Assembly: GCA_030247855.1 (NCBI GenBank)
Contig: JAPDRN010000006.1
Coordinates: 637,908-701,907, forward strand
Source: Knufia peltigerae
Lineage: Eukaryota; Ascomycota; Eurotiomycetes; Chaetothyriales; Trichomeriaceae
DNA length: 64,000 nt
Direction: 5' to 3'
Shown: positions 10,660 to 23,085 of the stretch, one piece after another
How positions within the stretch are numbered: position 1 is the stretch's first letter
How the letters are laid out: each line of letters begins with the position of its first letter
The notes under the pieces: model-generated
Database searches by the model: none
Told to the model about the DNA's origin: nothing
Seen by the model: the letters and a program-made list of their open reading frames with translations, nothing else
Program-made: the position numbers and the translations under genes

Positions 10660-12448
10660 ATGGTTCTTGCACGTTGGGAAGAGCGGGCGAAAAGCGCCAG
10701 GGACTTTCGCGACGAGACTTTGAGCAAAGTCGACCCACCGTTTAATCCTCTCCCCGATCCTCTGCCAGTGTCGTCTCAAGAACTGCCAAAGAAATATCTG
10801 AGTCCCAGAGAATATGAGCTTACCCAGAATTATGATGCTATTGAGCTCCTAGAGATGTTGCGTGTTAAGAAAGTCACTTCCGAAGAATTGACTCGAGCAT
10901 TCCTGCGTCGAGCAGCACTCGCACAGTATGCCGTATGGATTGAAGAGCCTTCTAACTTCGATATTCATGTATACTGAGATACATTGCAGGTCAACTGCGT
11001 GACAGAGCTAATGTGGGATGAAGCAATTGAGCGTGCCAAATATCTTGACTCGCTTCCTGAGCCCATCGGGCCGCTTCATGGGCTTCCGATCTCAGTCAGT
11101 ACGAATCGATGTCTGGAGCGATGCTCCGGGAGCTTCCTCTGATGGCTTGTATTGACTTTTGCAGGTCAAAGAACATCATGGTCTCAAGGGGAAGACCTGT
11201 CACGCTTCATATGTCGCCTGGATCGGGGAAGATTCGCTCCCTAGCTCGCTGAATGACTATCTGTACAACGCTGGCTGCGTTTACTATGTTCGGACAACGG
11301 GCCCACAGACGCTCATGGCGCTTGAATGCAACAATAACATCTACGGTCGAACGGTTAACCCCTGGAACCGAAATTTGACCTGCGGTGGCAGCAGTGGTGG
11401 TGAAGGTGCTCTCGTCGGCTTTAGAGGAAGTGTCTGGGTGAGTAGCCGTGGCATAAGCCAAGTCTATGACAGGCTAACCACATAACAGGGCCTCGGCGGA
11501 GACATTGGAGGTTCCGTTCGTGCGCCAGCAAGCGATAACGGTGTATATGGATTTAAACCGACCTCTAGACGACTCTCACTGCAAGGGATGAAAGCCGCCA
11601 ACAAGGGCAGGGAGTCGGTCATGGCGACATACGGCCCTCTCACTCAATCTCGAGAAACAATCAATCTATTCATGAAAGTCATTCTCGACAATGAACCATG
11701 GCGCCATGATCCTTGGCTGACAGTCAAGCCATGGACGCCCGTGACCTTGACAAAGCCGCTCAAGCTAGCCATTGAATGGTCTGATGGGGTTGTCAAGCCA
11801 CATCCCCCTACAGTGAGAGGAATGAAGATTGTTGCCGACGCCTGCAAGGCCGCGGGCATGGAGGTAGTGGACTGGGAACCGTATCAACATGAAAGAGCTT
11901 GGGACATTGTGTCCCGATTGTACTTCCCTGACGGGGGCGAGGACACGCTGGCTCCAATCAAGGATTCCGGAGAGCCCGTTCTTCCCCTCACCAAGTTCAT
12001 CATCGATGAGCAGCCTCAAGTGAAGAAGCTTGACATTCACCAATATTGGGAGCTCTGTAGCGAGCGAGACGCCTATCGTGAAGAACATGCGGAACATTGG
12101 AATAAGACGGCAGAATCTGGTAGGGAAGTGGACGTCATTCTCGCTCCAGTCACACCTGGTGCAGCTCCTCTTCATGACACGGCACGATACTGGCCATACA
12201 CCAGCCATTGGAACTTGCTGGATTATCCTGCCGTCGTCTTTCCGGTCACTCATGTCGATGTCGAGAAGGACAAGAAGGAAGAAGGATACACCCCGATGAA
12301 CGAGCAGGACAAGTACAACTACGATTTGTACGAACCAGAGAAGTGGGTCGGAGCCCCTGTCAGCTTGTGCATTGTGGGAAGAAGACAAATGGACGAAAAA
12401 GTCATGGCCGCGCTTGAGGCTGTCGAGAAGGCCATGGGCCGGAAGTAG
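10660..12448 (+). CDS. amidase (acetamidase/AmdS-like)
   Basis: Amidase-signature hydrolase that would release ammonia from carboxamides. Exons are 10660-10932, 10990-11094, 11165-11437 and 11489-12448, giving 536 residues, normal for fungal acetamidases. The Ser-Ser-Lys triad is visible: Lys128 in LPISVKEHHGLKGK, the cis-Ser near residue 202 in GGSSGGEGAL, and nucleophile Ser226 in GGDIGGSVRAP. The Ser-Ser spacing of 24 residues equals that of FAAH. The first intron uses the donor at 10933; the earlier GT at 10926 would break the frame. A Zn2Cys6 regulator starts 332 bases downstream on the same strand, an arrangement that suggests, without proving, a dedicated nitrogen-source module. Whether acetamide or another amide is the substrate is unknown. 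Confidence 0.88.
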
Positions 12449-12760
12449 TACAAGCGAGGTGTAACTGGGTACCTGATGTGCTGGCGCTGATATAGTTGAT
12501 AGTGTATGAGCCTGTGTTGGTATACATCTCTCCGTCGCTTGATATACTGTACTCGTAATCGCACTCGTACTCGTATGGCCTTTAGTTATCGGCACCATTC
12601 GGGAAACCTGCCGAGTTCCAGCGACCGATAAGACCCCCGCATCACGTGCCGAGACTCTTATCTGTTTTCCGCGGTTATCAAAAAATGGTCCCAACTGAAT
12701 GTCCCTCCATCCTTAACATCTCGTTATCATTCCCACTTCTACAAGCTTTTCACACGAGGC

Positions 12761-12790
12761 ATGTCTAAGGTCCAAGGAAAATGTCGGTGA
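12761..12790 (+). promoter_or_regulatory. overlapping upstream ORF before the Zn2Cys6 gene
   Basis: An ATG at 12761 opens a nine-codon frame that ends at a TGA at 12788-12790. It overlaps the presumed main start at 12781 in another frame. If transcription starts upstream of 12761, ribosomes using this ATG would bypass the main start and lower its translation. The transcript start is not known. Confidence 0.4.
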
Positions 12791-14652
12791 CAGTCTGCGC
12801 ACCATCGCCACCCGGTCCAGTCAGCCAGCGGAGGAATCTGGCCGGCAAAAGGACAAATTCACTGGGATGGGCCAAGACCGATTGTCACACTTGTGCCGAA
12901 AAGCAACGCATCTGCGATCGTCGTCGCCCCAAATGCAGCGCTTGTCTCGAAGACGGTGGGATATGCGGCGGCTATATCCAAGCGTTGAATTGGGAGCGAG
13001 GGACTCTTCGACTGGGCACATCGAAATTCAAATCAGCCGCTCAGAGAAAGTCCTCGCCCGAAGAAACTTCGCCGACCCCGTCACAGTCCCAGTCTCAGCC
13101 GCCATTGCCCCAGCCATCGGCATTCGTCTTTGTCGACCAGACACAGTCGTCAGAGAAGCCGAGGAAGAAGGCGCGCAAGAATTCAAAGTCAAGCATGTCG
13201 GTCGCGACCCCGCTGGACCGGTCTGCGCGCTCGTCCGTGTCATCGACGTGGAACTCTGTCGGTCCGGCATCCCCTTCGACACCTTGGTCTCTGACAAAAA
13301 GCACGACGCCGCTCTCGACGACATACGAATCGCACTCCGACGCCGTCCTGTCCTTGTCTCCTCGAGTGTCACGGCCACCGGTGGAGGACGCGTTGGCCTT
13401 TTTCCACTCCCGCTTTTCCAAAACCACACTCACCTGGGACGTGCCCGTCAACCCGTGGCAAGCGGCGCTTCCTCAGATTCACGACGATGTGCCCTGCGTG
13501 CTCTACGCGGCAATCGCACTCGCCCAACGGCAACAGGCACATTTATGCAACAGAGCCGAGGGCCTCGGCGTACTCAATCTCAAGGCGAAAGCGCTGTCGG
13601 TTTTCGCGACTCACCTCAACGACCTCTCCTTCGAATCGGCCATCTCGACGACCCTGTTACTGATAGCCTTGGACTATGCCGAGTCCGGGGTGTCCAACTG
13701 GACGATCCACCTCCGCGGGGCTCTCAACGTCCTGGAGTCCAGCGGCGGCATACGGGTGGCCGAGTCGCGACAGAACCTCCGAAGCCAGATCGCGATGCTA
13801 CTGTGGTACGACGTCACCGCGGCCATGCTGTCGCGTTATCCGCCAATATTCCCCCGGCGGTACCTCGAGTCGTTGATGTCGTGGCAGCGCGAGACGGAAT
13901 GGAGCATGCTCGGACTCAACGGGCTCCCGGACGGGATGTTTCTCGACATGTACGACCTGGCCATTGCGGCGGCGCACCCCGACGCCATCTCGGCCGAGGC
14001 CATCACGGCATTCGAAGTGAGGATACTAGGGGCGTTCCCTGGAGACCGGGAAAACAGACTGCTCGACGCCATGTCACGGGTCTGGAAGCTGGGGTTGTTG
14101 CTGTACTGTCAGCGGGTGTTGGTTCCTTTTGTCCGTGACGGTGTCGATTTACCCACGACACGGTCGACGACGGTCGATCCAGAGTCACCATCACCTCCCG
14201 CCGCTGTGATGGCGTTTGGTATCGGAGGATCTCGGCAGAGCCCACGACAACTCGCCCTCGAGATTTTGGGGATTGTCGCCGATTTACCTCCAGACAGCAA
14301 CTTTCAGAAACAATGTTTGCTCCCGATCATACTGGCCTCGGTCGAAGTGCCCAACCCGTATCTACCGTACCGCCGAGTCGCCATCGATTATTGTGTACGG
14401 TGGAAGGAGAGGACGGGCATGTGGATCTTCGACTCGGCTTTGGAGTTCATGAGTGGCGTATGGTCGAGGAATGATACGACCAAGAAGGAGAAAATGATAC
14501 CAGATGGAAGTGCCGCCGGTGGTGACGATGTTGATGATCATGACGACGATGACACGCGAAACATTGTTATGGGTGAGCATGAAGCAGTTATAACCGTGCC
14601 ATGGACCGATATATACCCAAGGGGACTTGAGTATGGTTTCTTATTCGGTTGA
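12781..14652 (+). CDS. Zn(II)2Cys6 transcription factor
   Basis: Single-exon gene of 623 residues. The binuclear zinc cluster is at the N terminus with cysteines 35, 38, 45, 52, 55 and 62 (CHTCAEKQRICDRRRPKC...), spacing 2-6-6-2-6. A Ser/Thr/Pro-rich linker follows to about residue 200. The rest is a helical regulatory domain of the fungal-specific type (for example SAISTTLLLIALDYAESG, WTIHLRGALNVLESSGG), as in the Fungal_trans_2 group. An Asp-rich stretch (DDVDDHDDDD) is near the C terminus. The gene lies between the amidase (332 bases upstream) and the melanin-type PKS. It lacks the two C2H2 fingers of the Cmr1 melanin regulators, so a melanin role is not supported. A short overlapping upstream frame starts at 12761. 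Confidence 0.88.
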   Translation: MSVTVCAPSPPGPVSQRRNLAGKRTNSLGWAKTDCHTCAEKQRICDRRRPKCSACLEDGGICGGYIQALNWERGTLRLGTSKFKSAAQRKSSPEETSPTPSQSQSQPPLPQPSAFVFVDQTQSSEKPRKKARKNSKSSMSVATPLDRSARSSVSSTWNSVGPASPSTPWSLTKSTTPLSTTYESHSDAVLSLSPRVSRPPVEDALAFFHSRFSKTTLTWDVPVNPWQAALPQIHDDVPCVLYAAIALAQRQQAHLCNRAEGLGVLNLKAKALSVFATHLNDLSFESAISTTLLLIALDYAESGVSNWTIHLRGALNVLESSGGIRVAESRQNLRSQIAMLLWYDVTAAMLSRYPPIFPRRYLESLMSWQRETEWSMLGLNGLPDGMFLDMYDLAIAAAHPDAISAEAITAFEVRILGAFPGDRENRLLDAMSRVWKLGLLLYCQRVLVPFVRDGVDLPTTRSTTVDPESPSPPAAVMAFGIGGSRQSPRQLALEILGIVADLPPDSNFQKQCLLPIILASVEVPNPYLPYRRVAIDYCVRWKERTGMWIFDSALEFMSGVWSRNDTTKKEKMIPDGSAAGGDDVDDHDDDDTRNIVMGEHEAVITVPWTDIYPRGLEYGFLFG

Positions 14653-16421
14653 CGTTGTTGTTTCTTGTGTCCATGGGAGTAGTTAACTCTTTGTACATGG
14701 GGATACATATATTTTTTCGCCGCCCCCTTTGGGGTCTGTTCCATTCAGGTCCGACATATGATTCTGAAACACACCTTTTCCTTTGTATTCCTCAACAATC
14801 TTGTCGAAACTTCACCCGTACAGCTGACCGTTACGGGTCGATGCGTTATACTTTTCAAACAAGAGTACGGACACTGTCTCGATTGAAACATCCTTTGGAA
14901 ACAATGATACGATCAAGTACTTTGTTTCATTTTTCTTCTGTTTCTCTTCTCTTTCTTTTTTTGGTCCCTGGATCCGGTTTCGCACAGACTTTTTGGAAGG
15001 AGGCCAGACTTTACTGTGTTGTGCTGTGCCGTGATGCGTAAAGTCAACTCCCTAGGTACTTGGCTACAGGTTGACATGAATCTAGACCGTTGTTTTGTCA
15101 TGACAGTAATCTCTGTTGGCGAACTGAGATTTTGAATCTTGAATCTTGAATTGTATATTTTTCCCGGTTGACGGGGAAATCATCACCATTCACTCACTGT
15201 ACAAATGTAGAAGAACCACTTTCTCCTCGACCTCACAGTGGTTGTTTAGAAGTCTTTCTAAACAGGCCCGAAGCTCTGACCAATTTAGTCATTTTTTCCT
15301 TTCTCTCTTTTCTTTTCTCCTTCCTTTTTCGCAACTCGTCCCCATGGTGCGTGCGGTACACGTGTCGAGTATTGTACAATAGGTGTTTTACCTAGTTCAT
15401 GTCAATGTTGTGTGCACGATCCCTCAATTGTCTGGTACACGGACCCCCCGCGTAACTCGGTATTGCACCTACATTGTAATGACGCGTCGTAAAAGGAACA
15501 TTAACCTAATACTTCCCGTACGCAATGATCAAGTCGTGATGAGAGGAAAAAAAAAGTCTTGGATGACAACAACAACAACAATAAACAAACCAAGTTCATG
15601 TACCATGTACTACTGTACGGAGTACTTTGTTAATCAATCATCACCAAGTAAGAACCGTACTGTAAACAATGGGACATTATTGTCGAACGTGCCAACGATC
15701 CTTCTTGGCCTTTTTTTTTGCTTTCCTTTTTGGCACAGACAAGTCCAAGAACAATCTTGTCGGACACGTCGTCCCAAGACCTTTGTAAGATTCCGGGAAG
15801 TAAACACTGATTTTGACGTTTGGTGAGGTCTGGTAACGCGGTTCATTCTCCTTCTACCAACGTTGAGAAACCACAGTACTTTCCGCTAGTACCGATTACA
15901 ATTGATAGACGGTCAAGAACCACATGAATGATGTCAAAAATGATACGTATTAGGAATCTCAAAAGCTATGAATGACATAGTGATAGGTAACAATGATTGT
16001 TGAGGTGGTCGAATGCTGTGTCTCTCAATGATGCCTCTTGAGAGAACAAGCAAAAGACATGTAGGGAAAAAGCAATCACAAACAATAAACAGTCATCCAT
16101 AATATCACAGCACTCCCGCTCGCCAGTCCAAATTCCAATCCAGATAAATTCATCCCATGCAACGCCTGCCTTTGAAAAACAAGGCTTTCCAATTGACAAT
16201 CTGGAAAATTTCCCAGTCCCAAAAACGCTTCTGAAAATGCCATGTACGACAAACAGTGGCGAAGAACGCTAGCAAAGGTCCCTTGAGTATATACCATGTT
16301 TTTGTTCCGAGCAATCAGATCAAAGGAAGTCGTGAAAAACCCGAGTCTATATCCATACACAATTCCAATCGCCCATCCCTTCTATCAGCTATCACGTGGC
16401 GTATACACGATCCGTATCCCT
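14653..16421. other. 1.8-kb region between Zn2Cys6 gene and PKS
   Basis: The flanking genes converge here, yet the gap is long. It is T- and pyrimidine-rich (14930-14960, 15290-15330, 15710-15730) with CAA/ACA runs near 15568 and a TACGGAGTA copy at 15616-15624. No gene or RNA is recognised. Confidence 0.6.
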
Positions 16422-19400
16422 TCAGATGAGAGATTCACGGATGAATTGACCAACACCTTTGGCCTAACAAATATATTAGTATTCGATCAAAAAGATTAGA
16501 CGGGATCATCAACTTACCACTGGTGGTTTCATCATGGTGAAATGGTTGCCATTGACGGTGACCATCTTGCAGACTTCGGCGCCCAAGAGCTTGTCCCATC
16601 CATTGGGTCCAAAGTCTGTTCGATTTTCCAAGAGCCATTTCATGCTCTTGGGGTCATCGGCTTGTGGCGGTGGTCTTGGGTCACCAGGCTTGCCACAGAC
16701 ACCATCAGTTGCCCAGATGAGCAGGGTCGGTGGTGCCTTGAAGTCACGGGTCGACTTCAATTCTGGACGGTATGCTGTCAAGGCCTTGATGCTGTACTCG
16801 AAATGAGGCAACAACCAATTAGGCGTCTTGCCAGTACCAGTTCCCAATAGACCAATCTCATCGAAGAAGTGGTGAAGACGTGCAGGAAGAGGCTCGAGTC
16901 TGATCGGGCAAGGCGAGTCGATCAGAATCAGCTTCTCAACTTGGTAGTTCTTGTCTGGATGGGCCTTCTGGAGGTCCGCGAATTGTCGGGTGACTTCGTA
17001 CGCGACGACTCCACCAGCAGACCAACCACCCAAGATATATGGCCCAACAGGCTGTCGGCGCATCACTTCTTCCATGTAGAGCTTGGAGACGCCTTCAATG
17101 CCACATGTGTAGCTGGTAGGGTCTTTCATGAAAGGACAGTTGAGACCATAGACCGCCAAGTTCTTGCTATCGATGGCCGGGATCGAAACATAAGAAGTGG
17201 CAGATCCAGATCCATCAGGGAACAAGAAGAGGTTCTTGGTGGCTGTCTTTGGGTTGCCCTGAAGCAAGACGGAAGTCGCTGGAGGCATCTGAACGACCAC
17301 CTCAACGGGGGGAGCAGCTGGAGCCACAATGATATTTTGCTTCACCTCTGGCTTAGGGGCTGGAGGAGGGGCAGCCTTCTGCTTCTCCAGGCCAAGTGCT
17401 TTTCGCAGATGGCCCAAAGATGGGTTGTCCGCCAGGATGGTTGGGTCGAGATCGATTTCATGATCCTCACGGAGCTTGCCCAACACGGTCAAAGCCATCA
17501 GAGAGTCCATACCAAGATTGCTGAGATCAGTAGTCTCAGTAATCTCAGCAAGGTCCATCTCCATTTCCTGGGCGATGACAACCCGAATAGTCTCGATCAT
17601 GTCACCTCCATCGGCCGATGCAGTCGGTGCCTGAGCAACAGCCTCAACAGCGGCGGACTTGCCCTGCTCGCCTGCTTTGCTGGGGAAGTCCTCAGTGTCA
17701 GGAGTAGTGATGCCAGATTCGACGGTGTCATCATCACTCTCAGATCCCGAGTCGGTGGACTCGACAGAGCTTGCATCGCCGCCAGTGGCTGTTTCAGGTG
17801 CAGACATGCCACCGAGATGTTTGCGAAGGGCGCCAACAGAGGCATAATCCGTGAACAGAGTGCTTTCAACCTCGAGGTCGAGATCCTCACGGAATTTACC
17901 GGAGATGGTCAAAGACATCAAGCTGTCGACACCCATATCGGCCCATTGAATGTCGTCGTTGAGCTCGGATTGATCAACATCGATTTCTTTGGCAATGATG
18001 TCGAAAGCGCGGACTGCGATGCTACCTGAGGAAGCCTTGGGGGGTGCAGGAGCCTTGACCTTGGGTGCCTTCACCTTGGGTGTCTTGGCCTTGGGAGCCT
18101 TGCCAGCCTTGGGAGTTGGAGCGGCGGCAGGGGAAGGTGCTGCGGCGACTGGAGATGCGGCAGTCTTGGCTGCAGGAGCAGAGGAAGCAGTCTTCCCACC
18201 AGCAACAGCCTTGGGCTTGGGCATCATCACGTCCATCAATTTGCGTGGAATGCACTGGAAGCGGACAGCACCAGCAACGCCAATGACTTCCTTGTTCTCA
18301 TTGAAGACATAGACATCACCGGCCCTCATCTTGCTTCCCGCGACAGGCTGCATCTTCACGTAGGCAAAGTATTGCTTGTCGTGTTTGAGAGGCTCGATGA
18401 AGCGAAGGCTAGACCATCCGTGAGAGATGTAGCACTCTTCCATGCGGTTGACAGTGGCGTTGACGGTAAAGCCAGAAAGGTGGCAAGCGCTGTCGATGTG
18501 GTAAGGGCTGAAGTAGAAATCACCCTCGTTTGGTCCAGCTCGCAACTTGATGTTGCTGGTTGCTTCGAACTCCAGGCCATCAAAGATCACACTTTGCATG
18601 CCTTGGAAGACATCAGAGTAGTCAACCAGTGCTCCGAAGAGCTTGTAGGCCATGGGTCGGCTGACTTTGTCGGCTTCGCCATTCTCCATTTTGTGCTTCA
18701 GGAGGTCGATGCGGGACTGGATGAGGTAGGAGGTCTTGTTCCACTCTTCCTTCCATACTGCTGCGTCCTCGAATTGAATGACACACTTGGCATGAACGAC
18801 ATCCTTCTTTCCGTTGTTGGTGGTAACGGCGAAGTCGGCCTTGCGGGCTTTCATGTCAATTGACATGGTCATGCGGACAATTTGAGACTCTGGTTGGTTG
18901 ATGTTCTTGAGAAGAAGAGGTGCTGGGTTGTCCATCGTACCAATGTTGATATCGACCTTCTCGCCAGGCGACAGGAGTTCGACACCATAGTTGATCAGTG
19001 TGTAAGCCATGTCTGCATAGAGCGTCGACGGGCAGAGGCCGCTGCCATTGACCAAGTGGCCAGCGACGACTGGGAACAACTTGGGGTGAGAGAAGTCAGA
19101 CTCCGCAACGAGCGTGACAGTCTTGCCCTGAACTTCTTCAGAGACGATGCCCTGAACTGATGTCGAGAGATACTTTCGTGCTTTGGCAGGACCTGCCGAA
19201 CTGACGGTAGCAGGTGCTGGTGCGATGGCCTTGGGGTAGTTACCCTTGTAGAGAAGCCAGTCGCCGGTGTATTGCAGCCAGTAGTTCTTCTCATCGTAGC
19301 CATAGAAAGGAACGTCATTCAAGACACGAAGAGACTGGTTTTCCTTGTGGAATCCATCCCAGTTGAGAGCCTTACCAGCCGTGTACAGACCAGCCATGGA

Positions 19401-22400
19401 AGTAGAGATGATCTTCCACGGGTCCTCATCCCGACGCATGGTGGCCAGGGTTGGGACCGACAAGCACGATTTTATCATGCTTGCGCACAGAGGATGGCCA
19501 CCGACCTCGAGCCAGAGAGTGGTCTCGCTGATGGTGGCAGTAGACATTCCTGACGAGAGACCACCAACAAAGTCAACAGTCTTGCGGCAATGTCTGCTCA
19601 GGTAGAAAGCATCAAAGACACCTCCAACGCTGACAACGTCACTGAGAAGGGGCGATATCACCGGGACGCGAGGTGCGTGGTAGGTGATTGGGGAGGCCAA
19701 TTTCTCAAAGTCTGCTAGAATTGGGTCCACTTGAGAAGAGTGGAAAGCGAATGGCAACTTTAGTTTCGTGCACTTCTGGCCAGCGTCGGCCAATTTCTGA
19801 GCAACAGCGTCAATGTCTGCCATGGTTCCAGAAAGGACAGTGTCGGAAACACCGTTAATGCAAGCAATTTCGATCTTGCCCTGGCTGTTGGCAACAACGT
19901 CTTGGAGGCCAGCAACTGGAGATCGGACTGCCAGCATGGCGTGTGTACCGGCAGTGCACTTCTGCTCAAGCAATTGAGCACGCTTGCCGACTAGATAGAT
20001 GGTGTCGGCGACGGAAAGAACACCTGCAGCTTGAAGAGCAGCATATTCACCAAGTGAGTGGCCGATGACAACGCTAGGGGTGATTCCCCAGGTAGCCCAC
20101 AGACGAGTCAGCGCCATTTGAACGCAGCACATCCCAAGCTGAACAACGGTGGGAGGAAGGTGTTGGACTTCGGTGGACCCATCAATGAGGGGCATGATGG
20201 ATGGGAGACCCTGGCGGAGAGCAATCTCATTGAATTCCTCAATGTCTGCGCGGAATTGCTTGGAGGTCTCGAAAAGCTTCTGGCCCATTCCTGAATATTG
20301 CGATCCTTGTCCAGTGAAAGCCATGGCGATCTGTGGGGAGGCAAGAGGAATTGGGTTGTGAGTTTGATCAGCAATCGCTTTCAGGGACTGTTGCAATTGG
20401 CCAATCGATTGCACTGGGAAGGCGGCACGGTAGTTGTAGTGTGCTCTGCGGGCTGTCAGGGTGTAGGCCAAATCAGAAAGACCAACATTAGGATTGCTGG
20501 CAAGATAGGCATCATATCTAGCCAGTGTTTTCTTGAATGCAGCAAGCGATTTAGCAGATACTGTGACGACATGGGTCGAGCGTGGATCTGGTGTAGGCTC
20601 CTTTGGAACTTCAGGACCATCCTGCATGAGCATAGCTGTGTTACCACCAGCAGCACTGAAGTTGTTGATAAACACAGTTCGCTTTCCTCCAGCAGGTCGA
20701 AGGAATGGTGTGGTCTGGAAAGCGATGTTCACATTTCGCTCCTTCAAGTCAGGTGCAAAATTCACGTTCATCTGCTTTTTGATACCCGTGTGGGGCGGGA
20801 TTTTGCTCTTCTGGAGCATCATAAGAACCTTGATTAGTGCAGAGACACCCGAGACGGCTTCACCATGACCGATATTAGACTTGACTGCACCGACGTACAG
20901 GGGCTGGTCAGGGCGCCTGCGGTTTATGCGAGGAGCAAAGACTGAAGTGACTGACTCCATTTCAATACCATCACCAGCTTGAGTACCCGTGCCGTGCATT
21001 TCGACGTAGTTGACATCGTTGCAAGGAACATTGCACTCTTTCAAGACCTTGTCGAACAAGAAAGACTGGTTCTCGGCACAAGGATGTGTGATGGACACGG
21101 CCTCAGCAGAGTGGTTAGTGCCAATGCCACGGACGATACCTAAAATCGGGTCCCGATCAGCCAGAGCATCGTCCAGACGCTTCATGATGACAGTAGCAAC
21201 ACCGTCGCCTCTGCAGTAACCATCTGCATCGTTATCCCAGGTTTTGCAAGAACCGGTTCTTGACAAGAAATGGCCTCTGCTTAGACCTGAGAAAATGTCC
21301 GAGTTCGTCAGGACATTAGCACCGCCGGTAAAAGCAGTGTCACATTCGTTTGCTCTCAGGGAGGTGATTGCAACGTTGATAGCGGCAAAACTTGAGGAGC
21401 AAGCAGTGTCAACCGAGAAACTGGGACCAGAGAACTTAAAAAAGTAGTTGATACGACCAGGACCAAAGGCACGCACACCGCCAGAGATAAAGTATGTATC
21501 GATATCCTGGGCTGCATTGACCTCACGCCAATCGTCGGAGGTCTGACCGTAAAAAGTGCCAATTCTGTCGTGCTTGGTGGAAGGGGTTCGGCCAGGAACG
21601 ATACCTGCCATTTCCATTGCTTCATATCCAGTTGCGAGCATCAGTCTCTGCATGGGATCGGTTTGAGCTGCCTCTCGGGGAGACATGTTGAAGAACCGAG
21701 CGTCAAATAGACCGGGCTTCTCAATGAAATTGCCAAATGGTGTATGAGATGTATTCTTCTTCTTCGAAGTGGGGTCTGTGTGAGAATCAACGGGAAACCG
21801 ATCGGGAGGAACTGGTCGGTGAACATCCAAACCCTTCTCCATGAGTTGCCAGAAGAGCTCGTTGTCTGCAGCATCAGGGAAACGACCAGAGTAGCCAACA
21901 ATCGCAATATCAGCTTCCCGCTTTGAGTGCTGGGTACCGGCCGGAGCCACTGTGCTCCAGTGAGACTGGTCTTCAAGTGTCACTTTGGGGGTAGTCGCCT
22001 TGAGAGCCGAGACAACACTGCTGGCAAGATTGGTTGGGCCCACAGCGAAAACCTTTGCCTCTGCAGGCTTTCCAGAAGCACAGTACTTCAAGACCTTGTC
22101 CCACCTCAGTGGCTCAATCACAACCTCTTTCAGAGCATTTTGCAGAAGCTCGTATCCATTCTGAGCTTCAACCGGTCGGCCTGTCACGCTGGAGCAGACG
22201 GGAAATCTCACGGTAGTATTGCCAAAGATGGCCTTGGTCTGTGGTCGCAGGATCTTTTCGATGTCCGACTGTGAGTGAAGGTGTGAGGCGTGGTAAGGTG
22301 CATATATTGATACGGGAGCGTTCTTGTGGGTTCTGAAGAATTCGGAGTCCTCGAAAAGGCTCGCCTTGGTGGAAGGAGGGCCGCTGACGGTTACCGAGGT

Positions 22401-23085
22401 TGCTGAAGATGCACTGATCCATAACCTGCTCGTCGGTGGTGTGTTCTTCTCCTTGTGGAACGCGTCCAAAGCCGCCTGAGCAGACTTCTCATCCGCTGCA
22501 ACAATGGTGGACCATGACCCCGTTTTTGAGTCGCCCTCGATCTGCTCTGCGACTCTTCCAACATGGGCACCCGCTCTGAAGGCAATTCGGACGGACTCGA
22601 CGGCCAATGGGAGCAATGCTGTTAATGAATCTGCCGAGGCTACGGCTGAAGCTGCAATTAAGCCAGTGCATAGACCGACTAGACGTGCGTCTGCATTATG
22701 AGGGATATATGAAGGTGTTCGCTCCTCAAAAGCACTGTCGAGAGAAAGTCAGCCAGTTGAGAAAGCAAAGCAGGGGAAATTTCAGGGGGGACTCGAGGGC
22801 TGCATACCCAATGAAATGCGTGAACTGTGAAATACAAACGAGAGCGCTCTCAATGGCGGCATCTTTGGCATCGCCTCTGTAATAACGATCGACTAATTCT
22901 TGGATGGTTGAGAAACTAGGAACTGCTCTTGAAGGATGGGATCGGTTCTTGTTTTCGACTCTGACGGCTTCACCAGCTCTTTCTAGGAAGGCCTGTAGAA
23001 CAACATCGTCCTTTCTAGTGAAGACCTTGGTGAAGAACGACCGACAGTCGGCCGTCTGGTCGCCGAAGACGTAGACCTCCTCCAT
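16422..23085 (-). CDS. pks1: non-reducing polyketide synthase, DHN-melanin type
   Basis: Exons are 23085-22808, 22734-16518 and 16463-16422, giving 2178 residues. Domain order: starter-unit acyltransferase with GLCTGL (Cys115); ketosynthase about 368-795 with DTACSSS (Cys538), EMHGTGTQ (His673) and NIGHGEA (His716); malonyl transferase with GHSLGEY (Ser986); product template with PVVAGHLVNG (His1319) and YHIDSACH (Asp1507); two acyl carrier proteins with MGVDSLMS (Ser1697) and LGMDSLMA (Ser1837); thioesterase with GGWSAGG (Ser1998) and NGNHFTMM (His2157). This set makes an aromatic naphthopyrone or tetrahydroxynaphthalene-type product, the entry compound of DHN melanin. In Exophiala (Wangiella) the homologous product is shortened by the Yg1 hydrolase. 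No tailoring melanin gene is in the window. The last exon encodes only 13 residues. All catalytic residues look intact. Confidence 0.92.

Noticed and set aside
10926..10989. Amidase intron starting at the earlier GT (10926)
   Set aside because: It leaves phase 2 before a phase-0 exon; the donor at 10933 keeps the frame.
12867..14138. 423-residue alternative frame inside the Zn2Cys6 gene
   Set aside because: Arg/His/Pro-rich shadow of the real frame, which carries the zinc cluster and regulatory domain.
16869..18029. Plus-strand 386-residue frame opposite the PKS carrier-protein and thioesterase region
   Set aside because: The PKS frame there holds complete catalytic motifs; the antisense frame has none.
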